Assembly (NCBI GenBank): GCA_964418595.1
Contig: CAYQMF010000047.1
Location: 1 to 42,210 of the forward strand
DNA from: CAYQMF01 sp964418595
Lineage (GTDB): Bacteria > Planctomycetota > UBA1135 > UBA2386
Direction: 5' to 3'
DNA: 42,210 nucleotides
The notes beneath the pieces were generated by a model. That model did no database searches. It was not told where the DNA came from and saw nothing but the letters and a program-made list of their open reading frames with translations. Below are positions 24,089-36,461 of this stretch, piece after piece. The position numbers and the translations under genes were made by a program. The first letter of the stretch is position 1. Every line of letters starts with the position of its first letter.

Positions 24089-25758
24089 ACGGGCGCGCGG
24101 GTTCACCAGGTCGCGTCCTCGGCTGGGGTGTGGTCGCCTTGCTGCTCGCGCTGCTCGGAGCGAGCGCGCTCGACTTCGCCAGCGGCGCGCCCGAACACGT
24201 GAGCTGGCGCCACATCTGGCGCGAGGCGCCGCTCGCGTTCTGGCCCGCGCAGTGGGCAGACTTTCCGGGCCAGCCGAACCTGCTCACGTTCCGAGCCCTC
24301 GACCTCGCCCTCGTGCACTGGCTGGGCGTCGGCTTCGAGCGCCTGTGGCTCGCGCCGGTGCTGGTCGTGGTTGCGTGCGTCGTGGGCCTCGCGCGACTCG
24401 CGCGGCACACCTTGCCCGGCGGCGCGGGCCCGTGGTCTTGCGCGGCGCTGGTGATGCTCCTGTTGTCGCCGGCGTTCGGGGCGAACTGGCTCATCGCCGA
24501 GCGCTTCCGCGTCGTGCTGCCCCTGGCGTGGTTCCTGCTGGCGGTGGCGTGCCTGCGCGCTGGGATCGCGGTGCGGCGCCGTGTGTTCGGTGCCGGCGTG
24601 TGCGCGGCGCTCGCCTTGACGACGCACGACGCGGGCGCGGTGGTGTGGGTGGCGTTGCTGCCGCTCGTGGGGCGCGCCGCGGCGCGCGGTGGCCGGCGGC
24701 CCTGGGCGTGGATCGCCGGCTGGGCGCTCTGCTTCAACCTGCTCTCGATGCAAGTGTGGGACGAGGTCACCTACCCGATGGGCGGACTCGGCGCGCACCT
24801 CGTCGAGCGCCCGCTCGAACTCGGGGGCTTCCTGCTGCGCGTGGTTGCGCTCGTGCTGCCGGAGCCGTTGCCCGTCGCGCTCGAAGGCTGGGGGCAGGTC
24901 GGCATCGTGCTCGGCGCGCTCGCCTGGTTGGGGCTCGCGTGGGTGTCCCTCGTCGCCTGGCGTGCGCGCACGGACCAGCCTCGACTCGACCGGGCGACGC
25001 CGTGGCTCGCGTGCGCGTGGCTCGGGGCACTTGCGGCTCTCGCGCACGCGCACCGTCACTTCCCCCTCTGGCTCCCCGACCACTACGTGCGCGAGATCGT
25101 GTGGGCGGTGTCGCTCCTGCCGCTGGGTGTCGCCGCGGCGGCGGCGGCGCTGTGGCCGGAGTGGGGCGGGCGCGTGCGCGGGCCTGCGGTCGCGGTGTTC
25201 GTGGTGCTCGCCGCCCAGCAGTGGGCGGTCGGGATCCCTTCCATGGCGGTGAAGGGTCGAGTCCTGCGCCAGAGCGACGCGGCCCTGGCGCTCGCCGAAC
25301 TCGACGGTCTGCTCGCGGCAGCGGTCGGGCCGGTGACTGCGCGCGCCGATCGCGACTACCTGCACGGCCTGGGCGTCCTGCCCCGCGCGGTGCGCCTCGA
25401 CCAAGCGGCGTTGTTGGCGCTACCTCGGGCGTCGGCGGCGGGGGCGATGCAGAGCATCGAGGGCGTGCATGCGCGGGGGAGCGTCGAGTCGCGGCCCGAC
25501 TTCACCGCGGACCTGGTCGTGCTCGTGGGGACGCGCGCCGATGGCTCGGCTCGCGTCGTGGCGACCGTCGCGCCCGCGGTCAACGCGCGCTTCGGGACGG
25601 AGTCGTTCGATGCCGATCTCGGCTCGCTGGCCGGCTTCGTCACCGACGATGTCCTCTCGGCAGTGGCGTTCGATGGCCGGCAGCGGCGGCTGGCTCCGTT
25701 GGCCGGACGGTGGCGGATGCGCGAGGGCGGGTTCGTGGCGGAGGGCGACGGGCGATGA
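24085..25758 (+). CDS. Large polytopic membrane protein of the metabolite cluster
   Basis: The 557-residue product starts with ATG at 24085, overlapping the previous TGA. It has about ten or more hydrophobic segments up to roughly residue 390, with an extracytoplasmic loop (HVSWRHIWREAPLAFWPAQW) after the first. The C-terminal ~170 residues are soluble (around FTADLVVLVGTRADGSARVV). The shape resembles GT-C glycosyltransferases or polymer/lipid-carrier membrane enzymes, but no diagnostic motif is evident. Its place between methyltransferases and a phosphotransferase-like membrane enzyme suggests a role in assembly or export of the cluster product. Confidence 0.75.
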   Translation: MNGRAGSPGRVLGWGVVALLLALLGASALDFASGAPEHVSWRHIWREAPLAFWPAQWADFPGQPNLLTFRALDLALVHWLGVGFERLWLAPVLVVVACVVGLARLARHTLPGGAGPWSCAALVMLLLSPAFGANWLIAERFRVVLPLAWFLLAVACLRAGIAVRRRVFGAGVCAALALTTHDAGAVVWVALLPLVGRAAARGGRRPWAWIAGWALCFNLLSMQVWDEVTYPMGGLGAHLVERPLELGGFLLRVVALVLPEPLPVALEGWGQVGIVLGALAWLGLAWVSLVAWRARTDQPRLDRATPWLACAWLGALAALAHAHRHFPLWLPDHYVREIVWAVSLLPLGVAAAAAALWPEWGGRVRGPAVAVFVVLAAQQWAVGIPSMAVKGRVLRQSDAALALAELDGLLAAAVGPVTARADRDYLHGLGVLPRAVRLDQAALLALPRASAAGAMQSIEGVHARGSVESRPDFTADLVVLVGTRADGSARVVATVAPAVNARFGTESFDADLGSLAGFVTDDVLSAVAFDGRQRRLAPLAGRWRMREGGFVAEGDGR

Positions 25759-27386
25759 AGCGAGGCCTGTGGGTGCTCGGGGCGCTGCTGCTGCTGCACG
25801 CGTTGACCGTGCTCCCCTATCCCTACGAGGGGCTCGGCGCGCGCGCGTGGCTCGCACCCAACGCCGACCTCGCGGTGATCCTGGCGCTCCTCGCCGTGGC
25901 CGCCCTCGCTGGTGGCGGTCGCGTGGTGGTGCACGTCGCGGCGTTCATCACCCTGTTCGTGCCGCTGTACCGGTTCGGCGCCACGTTGATGCCTGCGGTC
26001 CACGGCAAGCCCTTCGAGCCCTGGACCGATCTGTATGAACTGCCCGGGCTGCTCCATCTCATCACACACGATCGGCCTCTGGCCTGGCAGATCGCGATCG
26101 TGGGTGGCGCGCTCGGCGGGCTCCTGCTGATCTATTGGTTGACCTTGCGCGCGTGCCGAATCGTGCTCGAGACGTGTCGCGTGCGCGCCGTCGCCGTGTT
26201 CGTTCTCGTCGCGCTGCAGGTCATGGTGGCGTTGCCGTTCCTGCGCGATACGCGGCTGAAGGCGCCTGAGAGCCCGTGGCGCGCGAGCATGCTGGCCTCG
26301 AGCGTCGGCGCGGCGATCACGTTCGTGCAGAACGGCGAGTGGCTCTATCGCGATCGCTTCGAGCAGGCCGCGCGCGAGACCGGCAAGCGGCTCGACGCGA
26401 TCCCCGCGACCTGCGAAGGCCTCGGCGGTGCCGACGTGTACGTGATCTTCCTCGAATCGTACGGCCGCGCCGCGTTGCAAGGCGCGGTGTTCGATCGCTA
26501 CGCGGGGTGGCTTTCGGAACTGGAGGCCTCGCTCGCCGGCTCTGGCTACGCGGCGCGCGCGGCGTGGATCGCGCCGTCGGTGTCCGGTGGCCTGTCGGTG
26601 CCTGCGCACCTCGAGTTCCTGTCCGGGATCGAGGTGCCGGATCGGCGCGTGATGAACCTGCTGCTGGCGAGCGGCGTGCGGGTCCTGCCGGAGCTGCTGC
26701 GCCGGCAGGGCTACCACACCGTGAACGTTCAGCCAGCGATGCCGCGCGCGTGGCCGGAGGCGAAGGGGCTCGGCTACGAAGTGGACCTGTTCCAGACGGA
26801 GCTGAACTACGACGGGCACGCGTACCACTGGGGCCTCATGCCCGACCAGTTCGCGCTGCAGCGTGCTCTCGCGACCATCGTGCGGCCGGCCCAGCGCCCG
26901 CTGTTCCTGGAGTTCGTCTCCGTGACCAGCCACTGCCCGTTCCGCGATGTGCCGCCGTACTTCACGGATTGGGCGCAGGCAGGCGTGCCGGGCGCGTTCG
27001 CGCGGCCGCCGGCGAAGACCTTCCCGCTCGACGTCGCCAACTTCACCACGCACGAGGACGTGCTCGAGGCCTACCTCGCGGTGACCGAGTACGGCCTGCG
27101 CTGTGCCATCGACTTCCTGCGCCAGACCGGCCGGCCGACGCTGGCCTTCGTGCTCGGCGACCACCAGCCACCGTTGCCGGAGCGCGTCGCGCCGGACCGC
27201 TCGTTCGACGTGCCGATCCACGCCATCAGCAATCGGCCCGAGCTGCTCCTGCCGTTGGCCGACATCGGCTTCACGCCGGGGCTGACCCCGCCGCGCGATG
27301 GCAAGTCGTTCTCGAGCGCGCGCTTCCTGCCCGCGTTCCTGCGCGCCTACGCGCCGCCGCATGGGGCGCCCCGCGACGGGAAGTAG
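25755..27386 (+). CDS. LtaS/sulfatase-superfamily membrane phosphotransferase-like protein
   Basis: The ATG at 25755 overlaps the previous TGA; 543 residues result. Five membrane segments occupy about 5-165. The extracytoplasmic domain follows with superfamily metal motifs: VIFLESYGR (E234), a Ser-rich nucleophile region SVSGGLSVPAHLEFLSG (275-291), VTSHCPF (390-396) and VLGDHQPP (467-473, the Asp-His metal pair). This matches lipoteichoic acid synthase, OpgB and phosphoethanolamine transferases, which transfer a phospho-alcohol between lipids and glycans, and less well true sulfatases. It is the last gene of the rightward operon. Together with the CDP-alcohol phosphatidyltransferase at the other end of the cluster, it points to phospho-alcohol chemistry outside the cytoplasm. 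Confidence 0.85.
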   Translation: MKRGLWVLGALLLLHALTVLPYPYEGLGARAWLAPNADLAVILALLAVAALAGGGRVVVHVAAFITLFVPLYRFGATLMPAVHGKPFEPWTDLYELPGLLHLITHDRPLAWQIAIVGGALGGLLLIYWLTLRACRIVLETCRVRAVAVFVLVALQVMVALPFLRDTRLKAPESPWRASMLASSVGAAITFVQNGEWLYRDRFEQAARETGKRLDAIPATCEGLGGADVYVIFLESYGRAALQGAVFDRYAGWLSELEASLAGSGYAARAAWIAPSVSGGLSVPAHLEFLSGIEVPDRRVMNLLLASGVRVLPELLRRQGYHTVNVQPAMPRAWPEAKGLGYEVDLFQTELNYDGHAYHWGLMPDQFALQRALATIVRPAQRPLFLEFVSVTSHCPFRDVPPYFTDWAQAGVPGAFARPPAKTFPLDVANFTTHEDVLEAYLAVTEYGLRCAIDFLRQTGRPTLAFVLGDHQPPLPERVAPDRSFDVPIHAISNRPELLLPLADIGFTPGLTPPRDGKSFSSARFLPAFLRAYAPPHGAPRDGK

Positions 27387-27411
27387 GGGTGTGGGCGACG
27401 GCGGGGAGGAG

Positions 27412-27428
27412 CCCCGGGCAACCCCGGG
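27412..27428 (+). terminator. Possible hairpin after the rightward operon
   Basis: Two copies of CCCCGGG are separated by three bases just downstream of the phosphotransferase-like gene and can pair as a short CG stem. There is no T run, so intrinsic termination is uncertain. Confidence 0.25.
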
Positions 27429-27468
27429 CCCCCTTGACGGAACAGTACCGCGCGGCATGATCCCCGCC

Positions 27469-30062
<2,594 letters not shown>

Positions 30063-30066
<4 letters not shown>

Positions 30067-32216
30067 AAGCGTTCGCTCGTGGCGCAGGTGTGCTCTTGCT
30101 CGGTGCGTCGGCCGGGAACGGCCAGGATCCACAGGTGCGCGGGTTGGGCATCGGGTGGTCTCCGGTCGGCGAGCTCGGGGTGCGTCAGGTTGCACCGATG
30201 GTCGCGGATCCAGTCCGGGGGCGGGTGGTCGCGTTCGGCGGGAACTCGACGCTCCCTGTCGAGTACCGCGACGAGACCTGGGAGTGGGACGGATCCTCGT
30301 GGACCAGGATGAACACTCCCATCCGGCCGTCCCCCCGGCAGGCGGCGGCCATGGCGTGGGATCCGACACGGCGCGCGATCGTCCTGTTCGGGGGGCGCGG
30401 GCCGGACAACACGGACTACGACGACACCTGGGAGTGGAACGGTCACCGCTGGCTCCGGATCGACGTCGCCGTCCGACCGAGCCCACGGGCGTTCGCCGCC
30501 GTCGCGACCGACCTGAACCGTAGCCGCATCGTGCTGTTCGGGGGTGGAAAGTGGGACCCGCAGTTGCAGTTGTCGATCGCCGTGGGCGGGACGTGGGAGT
30601 GGGATGGGCAGGCCTGGGTGCGCGTGGCGACCAACGATCCGTCGCGCCGCTCGGCGGCCGGTATGGCGTTCGACGCCACGCATGGCCGGATCGTCATGAG
30701 CGGGGGCAGCAACTACTTCTGGATCTACGAGACGCTGGCGTTCGACGGCAGGAACTGGACGTCGCTGCCGGCGCAGACGACGGTCGACGCCTCGTATCTG
30801 AGGATAGCCACTGATCCGGTGCGCGGCGTCGTCTTTTTCGGCAACGGCACGGTCAACGAGACGTGGCGGTTGGACGGGAGTGTCTGGACGCAGTTGAACG
30901 CCGGCGGGCCGACGGCCCGGCAGAGTGGTCCGTCGATGACGTTCGACCCGGTTCGACGTGAGGTCGTGATGCTCGACGCTACGCAGCCTGGAGTCGAGGA
31001 CACGTGGGTGTTCGATGGGTCGACGTGGCGATTGCGGCCGCCCAGTCGGGTCGCGAGCAGTCGCGTCCGGATCGCAGTCACGTACGACCGGAGCCTGGAC
31101 ACGTTCGTGGTCGGCGGCTGGATGTCGGTGACGGCCAGTCATCTATCCGTTTGGGGCTACCGCCCTGAGATCGGGCATGCCGCGAATCCCGTAGGCATCC
31201 CGCGTGCGACGTTCTTGCAGAACGTGATCTACGACCCCGTGTCGGCACAGAGCATCATCTTCTCCGCGGGACGGACCTTCACGTGGGACGGCTCTCGGGC
31301 AATCGAGGTGAGCTCCTCCGGCGCGCCGTTCGTGTATGGCGCAGGCTTGGATCCCCGCACAAGGCGTACCTTGGCGCTGACGAGCGGACTGACGGGAGCC
31401 GAACTCATGGAGTGGTCCTTGGCAACCGGGTGGACGCTCCTGAACCTCAGTCCCGTTCCTCCGGGGAGCCCCGCAGTGGCATTCGACGCACGACGGGGAC
31501 GGCTGGTCTCGTTCGGGGGTTCGCGACAGGGAGTGGTCGGAGCCGAGCTGTGGGAATGGGACGGCATCCGTTGGCGCCAGGTGCCGTTCACGAATGGTCC
31601 AACGGCCCGCTTCGCCGCACGAGCCGTGTACGTCCCCGAGCTGGGCGGGATCCTCTTCGCCAGCGGGATCGGGCCCGGGCGTCTTGCTCCCACGATCGTC
31701 GACTGCTGGCTGTGGGACGGGTTCCACTGGACGGCGCTGCCCACCGCCAGTCGGCCAATCCTGAACCAACTGGTCTACGATCCGACCAACCGTCGCGTGG
31801 TGGGCTTCGACATCGATGGTCACCTCATCTACGAGATGCCCGTCGGCCCCCTGCGCAGCAGCGAGCCGCACCCGGCGCCAGGTGGTTCGGTTCGTCTCTC
31901 CGCGAGTCTGCCCGGCCGTGGTGGCGAGCTGTTCGTTCTCGCGTTCAGCGGCAGTCCGGGGCCCGGCATCCCGTTGCGGACCGGGCCCATGGGCATCGAG
32001 CGCCTGCCGCTCGGCCAGGACCCACTGCTCACGCTGTCGCTGGGTGCCGGCATCGTCGCGCCTGTGCCGGGCGACGGTGCTGTGCGGATCGATCTGCCGA
32101 TCCCAGTGGACCGCTCGCTGGCGTATCGGCGCCTCTGGTTCGCGGGCTTCACCGTCCGTCAGGATGCGACCTTCGGCGAGATCACGAACTCGGTCGAAAT
32201 GATGGTCGTGCGATGA
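30063..32216 (+). CDS. Exported kelch-like beta-propeller protein
   Basis: The ATG at 30063 overlaps the previous TGA; 717 residues result. The signal peptide is MKAFARGAGVLLLGASAGNGQ. Kelch-type repeats recur every ~50-60 residues: RGRVVAFGGN, ETWEWDGSSWTRM, RRAIVLFGGRG, DTWEWNGHRWLRI, SRIVLFGGGK, GTWEWDGQAWVRV, ELWEWDGIRWRQV and DCWLWDGFHWTAL. These fit a galactose-oxidase-like propeller without visible enzymatic residues. The last ~110 residues (GGSVRLSASLPGRGGELFVLA, RLWFAGFTV) are the beta-rich domain shared with other exoproteins here. It overlaps the next gene by ATGA. Confidence 0.88.
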
Positions 32217-33758
32217 AGTCGATGAAGCGGTGGATCCCGATCGGGATCGTCGCTGCTCTTGTGCTCGGAGTCGTGCTGCTGAAGAGCCTCGCGCAACCCC
32301 GAGACAGCGCGGGCGCTCCGTCGCCCGACGGCCCTTCCCCCGAACCCCTCTCGGTGGCTGTCACGGATCTGTCGGACGCCAACGTACGTTTCCCGTCTCG
32401 TGCGTCCCTCGCCGCGGTTCGCGAGCTCACGCTGCACGTCTCGCGGGTGGGTAGCGGCGCGCAGAGCAGCCGAGGGCGGGTGGTGTGGACGACGGTCTCC
32501 GATCGGCACCAGCCGTTGCCGGAGCTGTGGTCGCCGGGGCGGAGCACCGTCCGGCCACACGACGGGACTGTGCAGATCCCATTGGAGGCTCACCACGCCA
32601 CGTGGTTGCGAGTGACCCTCGACGACGAGCCGGCCGCGTCGCGACTGCTTTGGATCCCGAGCGGGACGGAAGCGGTCGTCCGCCACGTCGCCATCGACCC
32701 TCGCGAGGTCTACGCACACCTCTGCGCGTTCGCCGCGCAGACAGGCGAGCCGGCGCCGGACACGGCCCTCCGCTTCGCGTGGACCGCGCTGGATTCGAGT
32801 CGGGAGGGCACCGGGACGGTCACTACCGATGGCGACGGACTTGCGAGCGTGCAGATGGTGGCGCCGGGTCGCATCCAGGTGGGTGGCGGCGGTCCCGCAA
32901 CCGCACCGCCGGACGCGCAGGCGGCGCGAGTCGCCCCGTTGCCACACGACTTCGTGGTGCCGGTGTTCGTGGCAGATGACATCGCGACGCTGCGCCTGAC
33001 CGTGATTCCCGACGCGGGCATCGCCGGGCCGGGCCCGCCGGGCATGGTCTTCGCCCAGAACGTGGAGACTGGGCTCGTCTTCCCCTTGGGGGGCATGCCC
33101 CGATCGTCAGGTCTCGATCGACGCAAGAGTTCCGGTCGCGACCCTGCGCCTCGGGGTGGTGCCGCAAGGCGTGTGGGCGCTGGAGCCGGACGCGCTCACC
33201 ATCGGCGCCAATGGGGCGACGGGTACTGTGCGAGCGCGTCGCAACCGCGACGAGATCACACTGGAGTTCACGGGCCTTGCGGCGCAGGACTTCCCGCTCT
33301 CCGTGGAAGTGCACGATGCGGACGAGCCGTGGGGCGATCGCGATCACCTGAGGTTCTTCGGACCGCGCCTGTGGCATCGCGAAGCAGCGAGAGTGCCTCG
33401 CCTGCAGAACCCCGCGGTTCTAGTCGTGCGCGCTGCCGGCTGCGCCCACCTCGGACGGTACGAGCCATCCGGGGCCGGGGAGCTGCGCGTGCAACTCGAG
33501 CCCGCGGCCACGTTGCGCGTTCGGCTCCGCGAAGCGCCGCAGTCTGCGCCCGTAGTGACGGCGACGGGGGAACACGGCGACGCGCTCCTGCTTCTGGGAC
33601 GGACGTTCGTGCAGGCGGGTGGTGAACTCGAACAGGCGCTCGTGGGTGCGGCGGTCGTCGAGCCGGGTCGATGGCGCGTGAGCTACGGCACCCGTGACCG
33701 CGGCGTCGTGACCCGCTCGGTGGTGCTGGCAGCTCGTGCCTCGGTCGAGATCGACTGA
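32213..33758 (+). CDS. Membrane-anchored beta-rich protein, frameshifted at a G6 run
   Basis: The ATG at 32213 overlaps the previous TGA. One N-terminal membrane anchor (WIPIGIVAALVLGVVLLKSLA) precedes a Ser/Pro-rich linker and Ig/carboxypeptidase-regulatory-like beta segments (VAIDPREVYAHLCAFA, GTVTTDGDGLASVQMV). The frame is sensible to about 33090 (NVETGLVFPLGG). After the G6 run at 33088-33093 a different frame carries the sensible sequence (VSIDARVPVATLRLGVVPQG, then VEVHDADEPWGDRDHLRFFG) to the stop at 33758. The span is 1546 bases, one too many; removing one G gives 514 residues. An indel error or a recent mutation is likely. No function is recognised; the three-gene operon looks like surface proteins. 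Confidence 0.68.
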
Positions 33759-34054
33759 TCGCTCAGGGTCGATGTGTTCCCGACGAGCGAGGCTGGTCGG
33801 CTTGGCGCGTGGTGTCGCCAGAGGAAGTGGGCGCCGGCACGGGCGCAGCGGGGCCGTGGGTTCCGTGCGAAGGCTGAGATGGTCGCAGAAGCGGTGGGTC
33901 GCGCGGCGCCGGACCCGCGGACCCGCGGACCCGGCGGACCCGGCGGACCCGGCCGCGCGCCTTGCCACGTCGAGCCTCCGGGGCCAGACTATGCGCCTCT
34001 GCCTGCCCGGCTCTCCCTCTCACCGGCGACGTGCGCGTCGTCGAATCCGCATCG
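33759..34054. other. Gene-free gap before the next exoprotein gene
   Basis: The 296 bases should hold the promoter of the gene starting at 34055. Apart from the short tandem repeat at 33911-33953 I see no gene, hairpin terminator or clear promoter. In-frame upstream extension of the next gene to 33962 is possible but unlikely. Confidence 0.5.
33911..33953. repeat. Short tandem GC repeat, 8-9 bp unit
   Basis: Two copies of GGACCCGC are followed by three of GGACCCGGC, head to tail. It is non-coding and lies about 100 bases upstream of the ATG at 34055. Confidence 0.85.
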
Positions 34055-36424
34055 ATGCAAAGCTTCTCCTCCGTGCGCGTCGCGGCAGCCCTGGCTGTCG
34101 GCGCGGCGCTCTCCGTTTCGCTCGCCGCGCAGGATCATGGGATCCGCGGCGAGGCCCTCCCGGCCAGCGCGATCTCGCCTCTCGTGCGCGAGACGATGGA
34201 CGTGGTGACCGAACGCGATCGGCTGAACCCGCCCGACACGCGCGTGCGCGGCGTGTGGAATGGCGAGGCGGGTCGCTGGTTCGTGCCACCGCTCGGCGCG
34301 GGCACCGTGGCGCACTCCGGCGAGAAGGCCATCGTCAACGAGTGGGGTGACCCGCGCATGGCGATCGGCTTCCCGGGTGCGGTCGACGTGACCGAAGTGT
34401 GGGTCGCAGGTCACGGCGCCACGCCGGCGACGGCCGTGCGCTTCGTCGCTCAACGCGGCGGCGTCGAAGTGGCGAGCACCGAGTGGTCGCCACTGGGACC
34501 CGACATGGCGCGCCGGACGCTGTCGTTCACGTCCATCGATCGTCTCGTCGTGCAGCTCGAACCCGCGGTTGGTCCGCAGGGCTGGGTCGCGCTCGACGAC
34601 CTGACGTTTTCGCCGTCGGGTGCTTCGGGCATGGCGCGGACCCTCGACTTCGAGGATCTGTCGTGGCGCGACGTGCTCAGCGGCACGCGCTACGCGGGCC
34701 TTGTCTGGGAGACCGGCACGGGCCTGCTCGACGGCCAGCCGATCGTGCACGCGCCGGTGGCGCCGGCCGACAACGAGAAGGTCGTCGAAGAGCCGGTGCT
34801 CGCGCCGGCGGGCGGGAGCGCCACGTCGCCCTCGATCTGGCAGAACCTCGCCACCGCCCGCCAGGGCGACGTCGGCGCGAACCTGATCCCGCCCGACACC
34901 TGCGGCGCGGTGGGGCGCGACCACTTCGTGTCGATCACCAACTCCAACCTGTCGGTCTACAGCAAGACCACCGGCGTGCGCTCGGTCAACGTGAGCCTCA
35001 CCAGCTTCTTCCCCGGCGCGACGGGCACCGTCGGCGACCCGCGCATCGTGTGGGACAGCCACCACAGCCGCTTCATCGCGCTGGCGACCAACTTCAGCGG
35101 CAGCGCCACCATCTACATCGGCGTCAGCGAGACCGCCGATCCCAACGGCGCCTGGTTCAAGTTCTCGTTCCAGACCAACACCGGCGTGAACGCCGGCAAG
35201 TGGCCCGACTACCCAACGCTCGGGGTCGACGCGCGCGGCGTGTACACGTCGGCGTACATGGTGGGAGGGACGGCGACGCAGACGATCTGGGCGATCGACA
35301 AGGCGCCGCTGGTCAACAACCCGCCGTCGCTCGGCACGATCACCGCGTTCACGAGCCTGCCGTACGAAGGCGCCTTGCAGCCGTGCGACACCTACGGCGA
35401 TCCTGGTTCGCAGTGGGTGGTTTCGCGCCGCAGCGCCACGGGCCTGCGCCTGCGCCGCATCGCGCCGCCGATGACGGCACCGACGCTGATCGAGGTGGCC
35501 ACGGTGACGATCCCGTCGCACACCGGCCCGGTCACGCAGCCGGCGCTCGGCAGCACGACGAACCTCAACGCCATCGACAACCGGATCATGAACGCCGTGT
35601 ACCGCAACGGCTCCGTGTGGTGCATCCACAACATCTCCGTCAGCTCGCGCAACGTCGTGCGTTGGTACCAGGCGAACGCGACGACCGGGGCGCTGGTGCA
35701 GTCCGGCACGATCGACGATCCGCTGTGGCACTTCTTCTTCGGCGCGATCGCGGTCGACGCGGCGAACAACGTCGGCATCGGCCTCAGCGGGTCGCACGCC
35801 AACGCGTACGCGAGCACGTTCTTCTGCGGGCGGTTGAGCACCGACACCCCCGGCCAGACGTCGACGCCGGTGATGTACAAGGCCGGTGAGGGTCCCTGGA
35901 ACCGCAACGACGGCAGCGGGCGCAACCGGTTCGGTGACTACTCCTTCGCCAACGTCGATCCGGTCGACGATGTCGGCTTCTGGACCATCCAGGAGTACAT
36001 CCTGCCGGGCAACAACTGGGGCACGCGCACCGCGCGCATCGGCTACGAGGCCTACAACTACGGCAGCGGTCTCGCCGGCACGGCGAGCGTGCCGGGCCTG
36101 CGCGCCGTCAATCGCCCCGCCATCGGCAGCACGATGACCCTCGAGTTCGGCAACTCGCACGGCGGTGCCGCGGTGAGCGGCCTGTTCATGGCGGGCGTGA
36201 CGCCGACGTCGACGCCGATCTTCGGCGGCACGCTCCTCGTGATCCCGTTGCTGGCGCAGGGGATCACCGTGCCCAACCCGCTCGGGACGCTCGGGGTCGC
36301 CATCCCCAACCAGATCGAGATCGCGGGCGTGCCGGTGTACTTCCAGGTCGCCGAGGCCGACGCCGGCGCGGTGCAGGGCGTGTCGTTCACGCCGGGCCTG
36401 GTCGTGCGTCCAGGCACGCGGTAG
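34055..36424 (+). CDS. Large exported protein of unknown function
   Basis: The ATG at 34055 gives 789 residues with a signal peptide (MQSFSSVRVAAALAVGAALS, then VSLAAQ). Residues about 60-200 look like a lectin/jelly-roll domain (AIGFPGAVDVTEVWVAG, VALDDLTFSPSG). The central part (about 275-670) is a propeller-like or sialidase-like region with ANLIPPDTCGAVGRDHFVSI, DPRIVWDSHHSRFIALA, KWPDYPTLGVDARGVYTSAY and NRFGDYSFANVDP, the last two resembling a pattern common in bacterial exoproteins annotated only as hypothetical. The last ~100 residues are the beta-rich domain also seen in the other exoproteins. No enzyme active site is recognised. Confidence 0.83.
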   Translation: MQSFSSVRVAAALAVGAALSVSLAAQDHGIRGEALPASAISPLVRETMDVVTERDRLNPPDTRVRGVWNGEAGRWFVPPLGAGTVAHSGEKAIVNEWGDPRMAIGFPGAVDVTEVWVAGHGATPATAVRFVAQRGGVEVASTEWSPLGPDMARRTLSFTSIDRLVVQLEPAVGPQGWVALDDLTFSPSGASGMARTLDFEDLSWRDVLSGTRYAGLVWETGTGLLDGQPIVHAPVAPADNEKVVEEPVLAPAGGSATSPSIWQNLATARQGDVGANLIPPDTCGAVGRDHFVSITNSNLSVYSKTTGVRSVNVSLTSFFPGATGTVGDPRIVWDSHHSRFIALATNFSGSATIYIGVSETADPNGAWFKFSFQTNTGVNAGKWPDYPTLGVDARGVYTSAYMVGGTATQTIWAIDKAPLVNNPPSLGTITAFTSLPYEGALQPCDTYGDPGSQWVVSRRSATGLRLRRIAPPMTAPTLIEVATVTIPSHTGPVTQPALGSTTNLNAIDNRIMNAVYRNGSVWCIHNISVSSRNVVRWYQANATTGALVQSGTIDDPLWHFFFGAIAVDAANNVGIGLSGSHANAYASTFFCGRLSTDTPGQTSTPVMYKAGEGPWNRNDGSGRNRFGDYSFANVDPVDDVGFWTIQEYILPGNNWGTRTARIGYEAYNYGSGLAGTASVPGLRAVNRPAIGSTMTLEFGNSHGGAAVSGLFMAGVTPTSTPIFGGTLLVIPLLAQGITVPNPLGTLGVAIPNQIEIAGVPVYFQVAEADAGAVQGVSFTPGLVVRPGTR

Positions 36425-36426
36425 TC

Positions 36427-36441
36427 GCCGCGGTCCGCGGC
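36427..36441 (+). terminator. Possible hairpin between exoprotein and modA
   Basis: GCCGC, loop GGTCC, GCGGC can form a stem directly after the TAG stop. No T run follows, so termination is not assured. Confidence 0.25.
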
Positions 36442-36461
36442 AGGCCGTAGCATCCGCGCCG

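Noticed and set aside
23997..27386. A 1129-codon plus-strand frame and a long minus-strand frame (25356-27776)
   Set aside because: The first is an in-frame upstream extension of the LtaS-like gene through the preceding membrane-protein gene; its first ~590 codons are Arg-rich out-of-frame sequence. The second is an antisense shadow.
33911..33953. Possible CRISPR-like repeats
   Set aside because: Units are only 8-9 bases, directly adjacent and without spacers; it is a simple tandem repeat.
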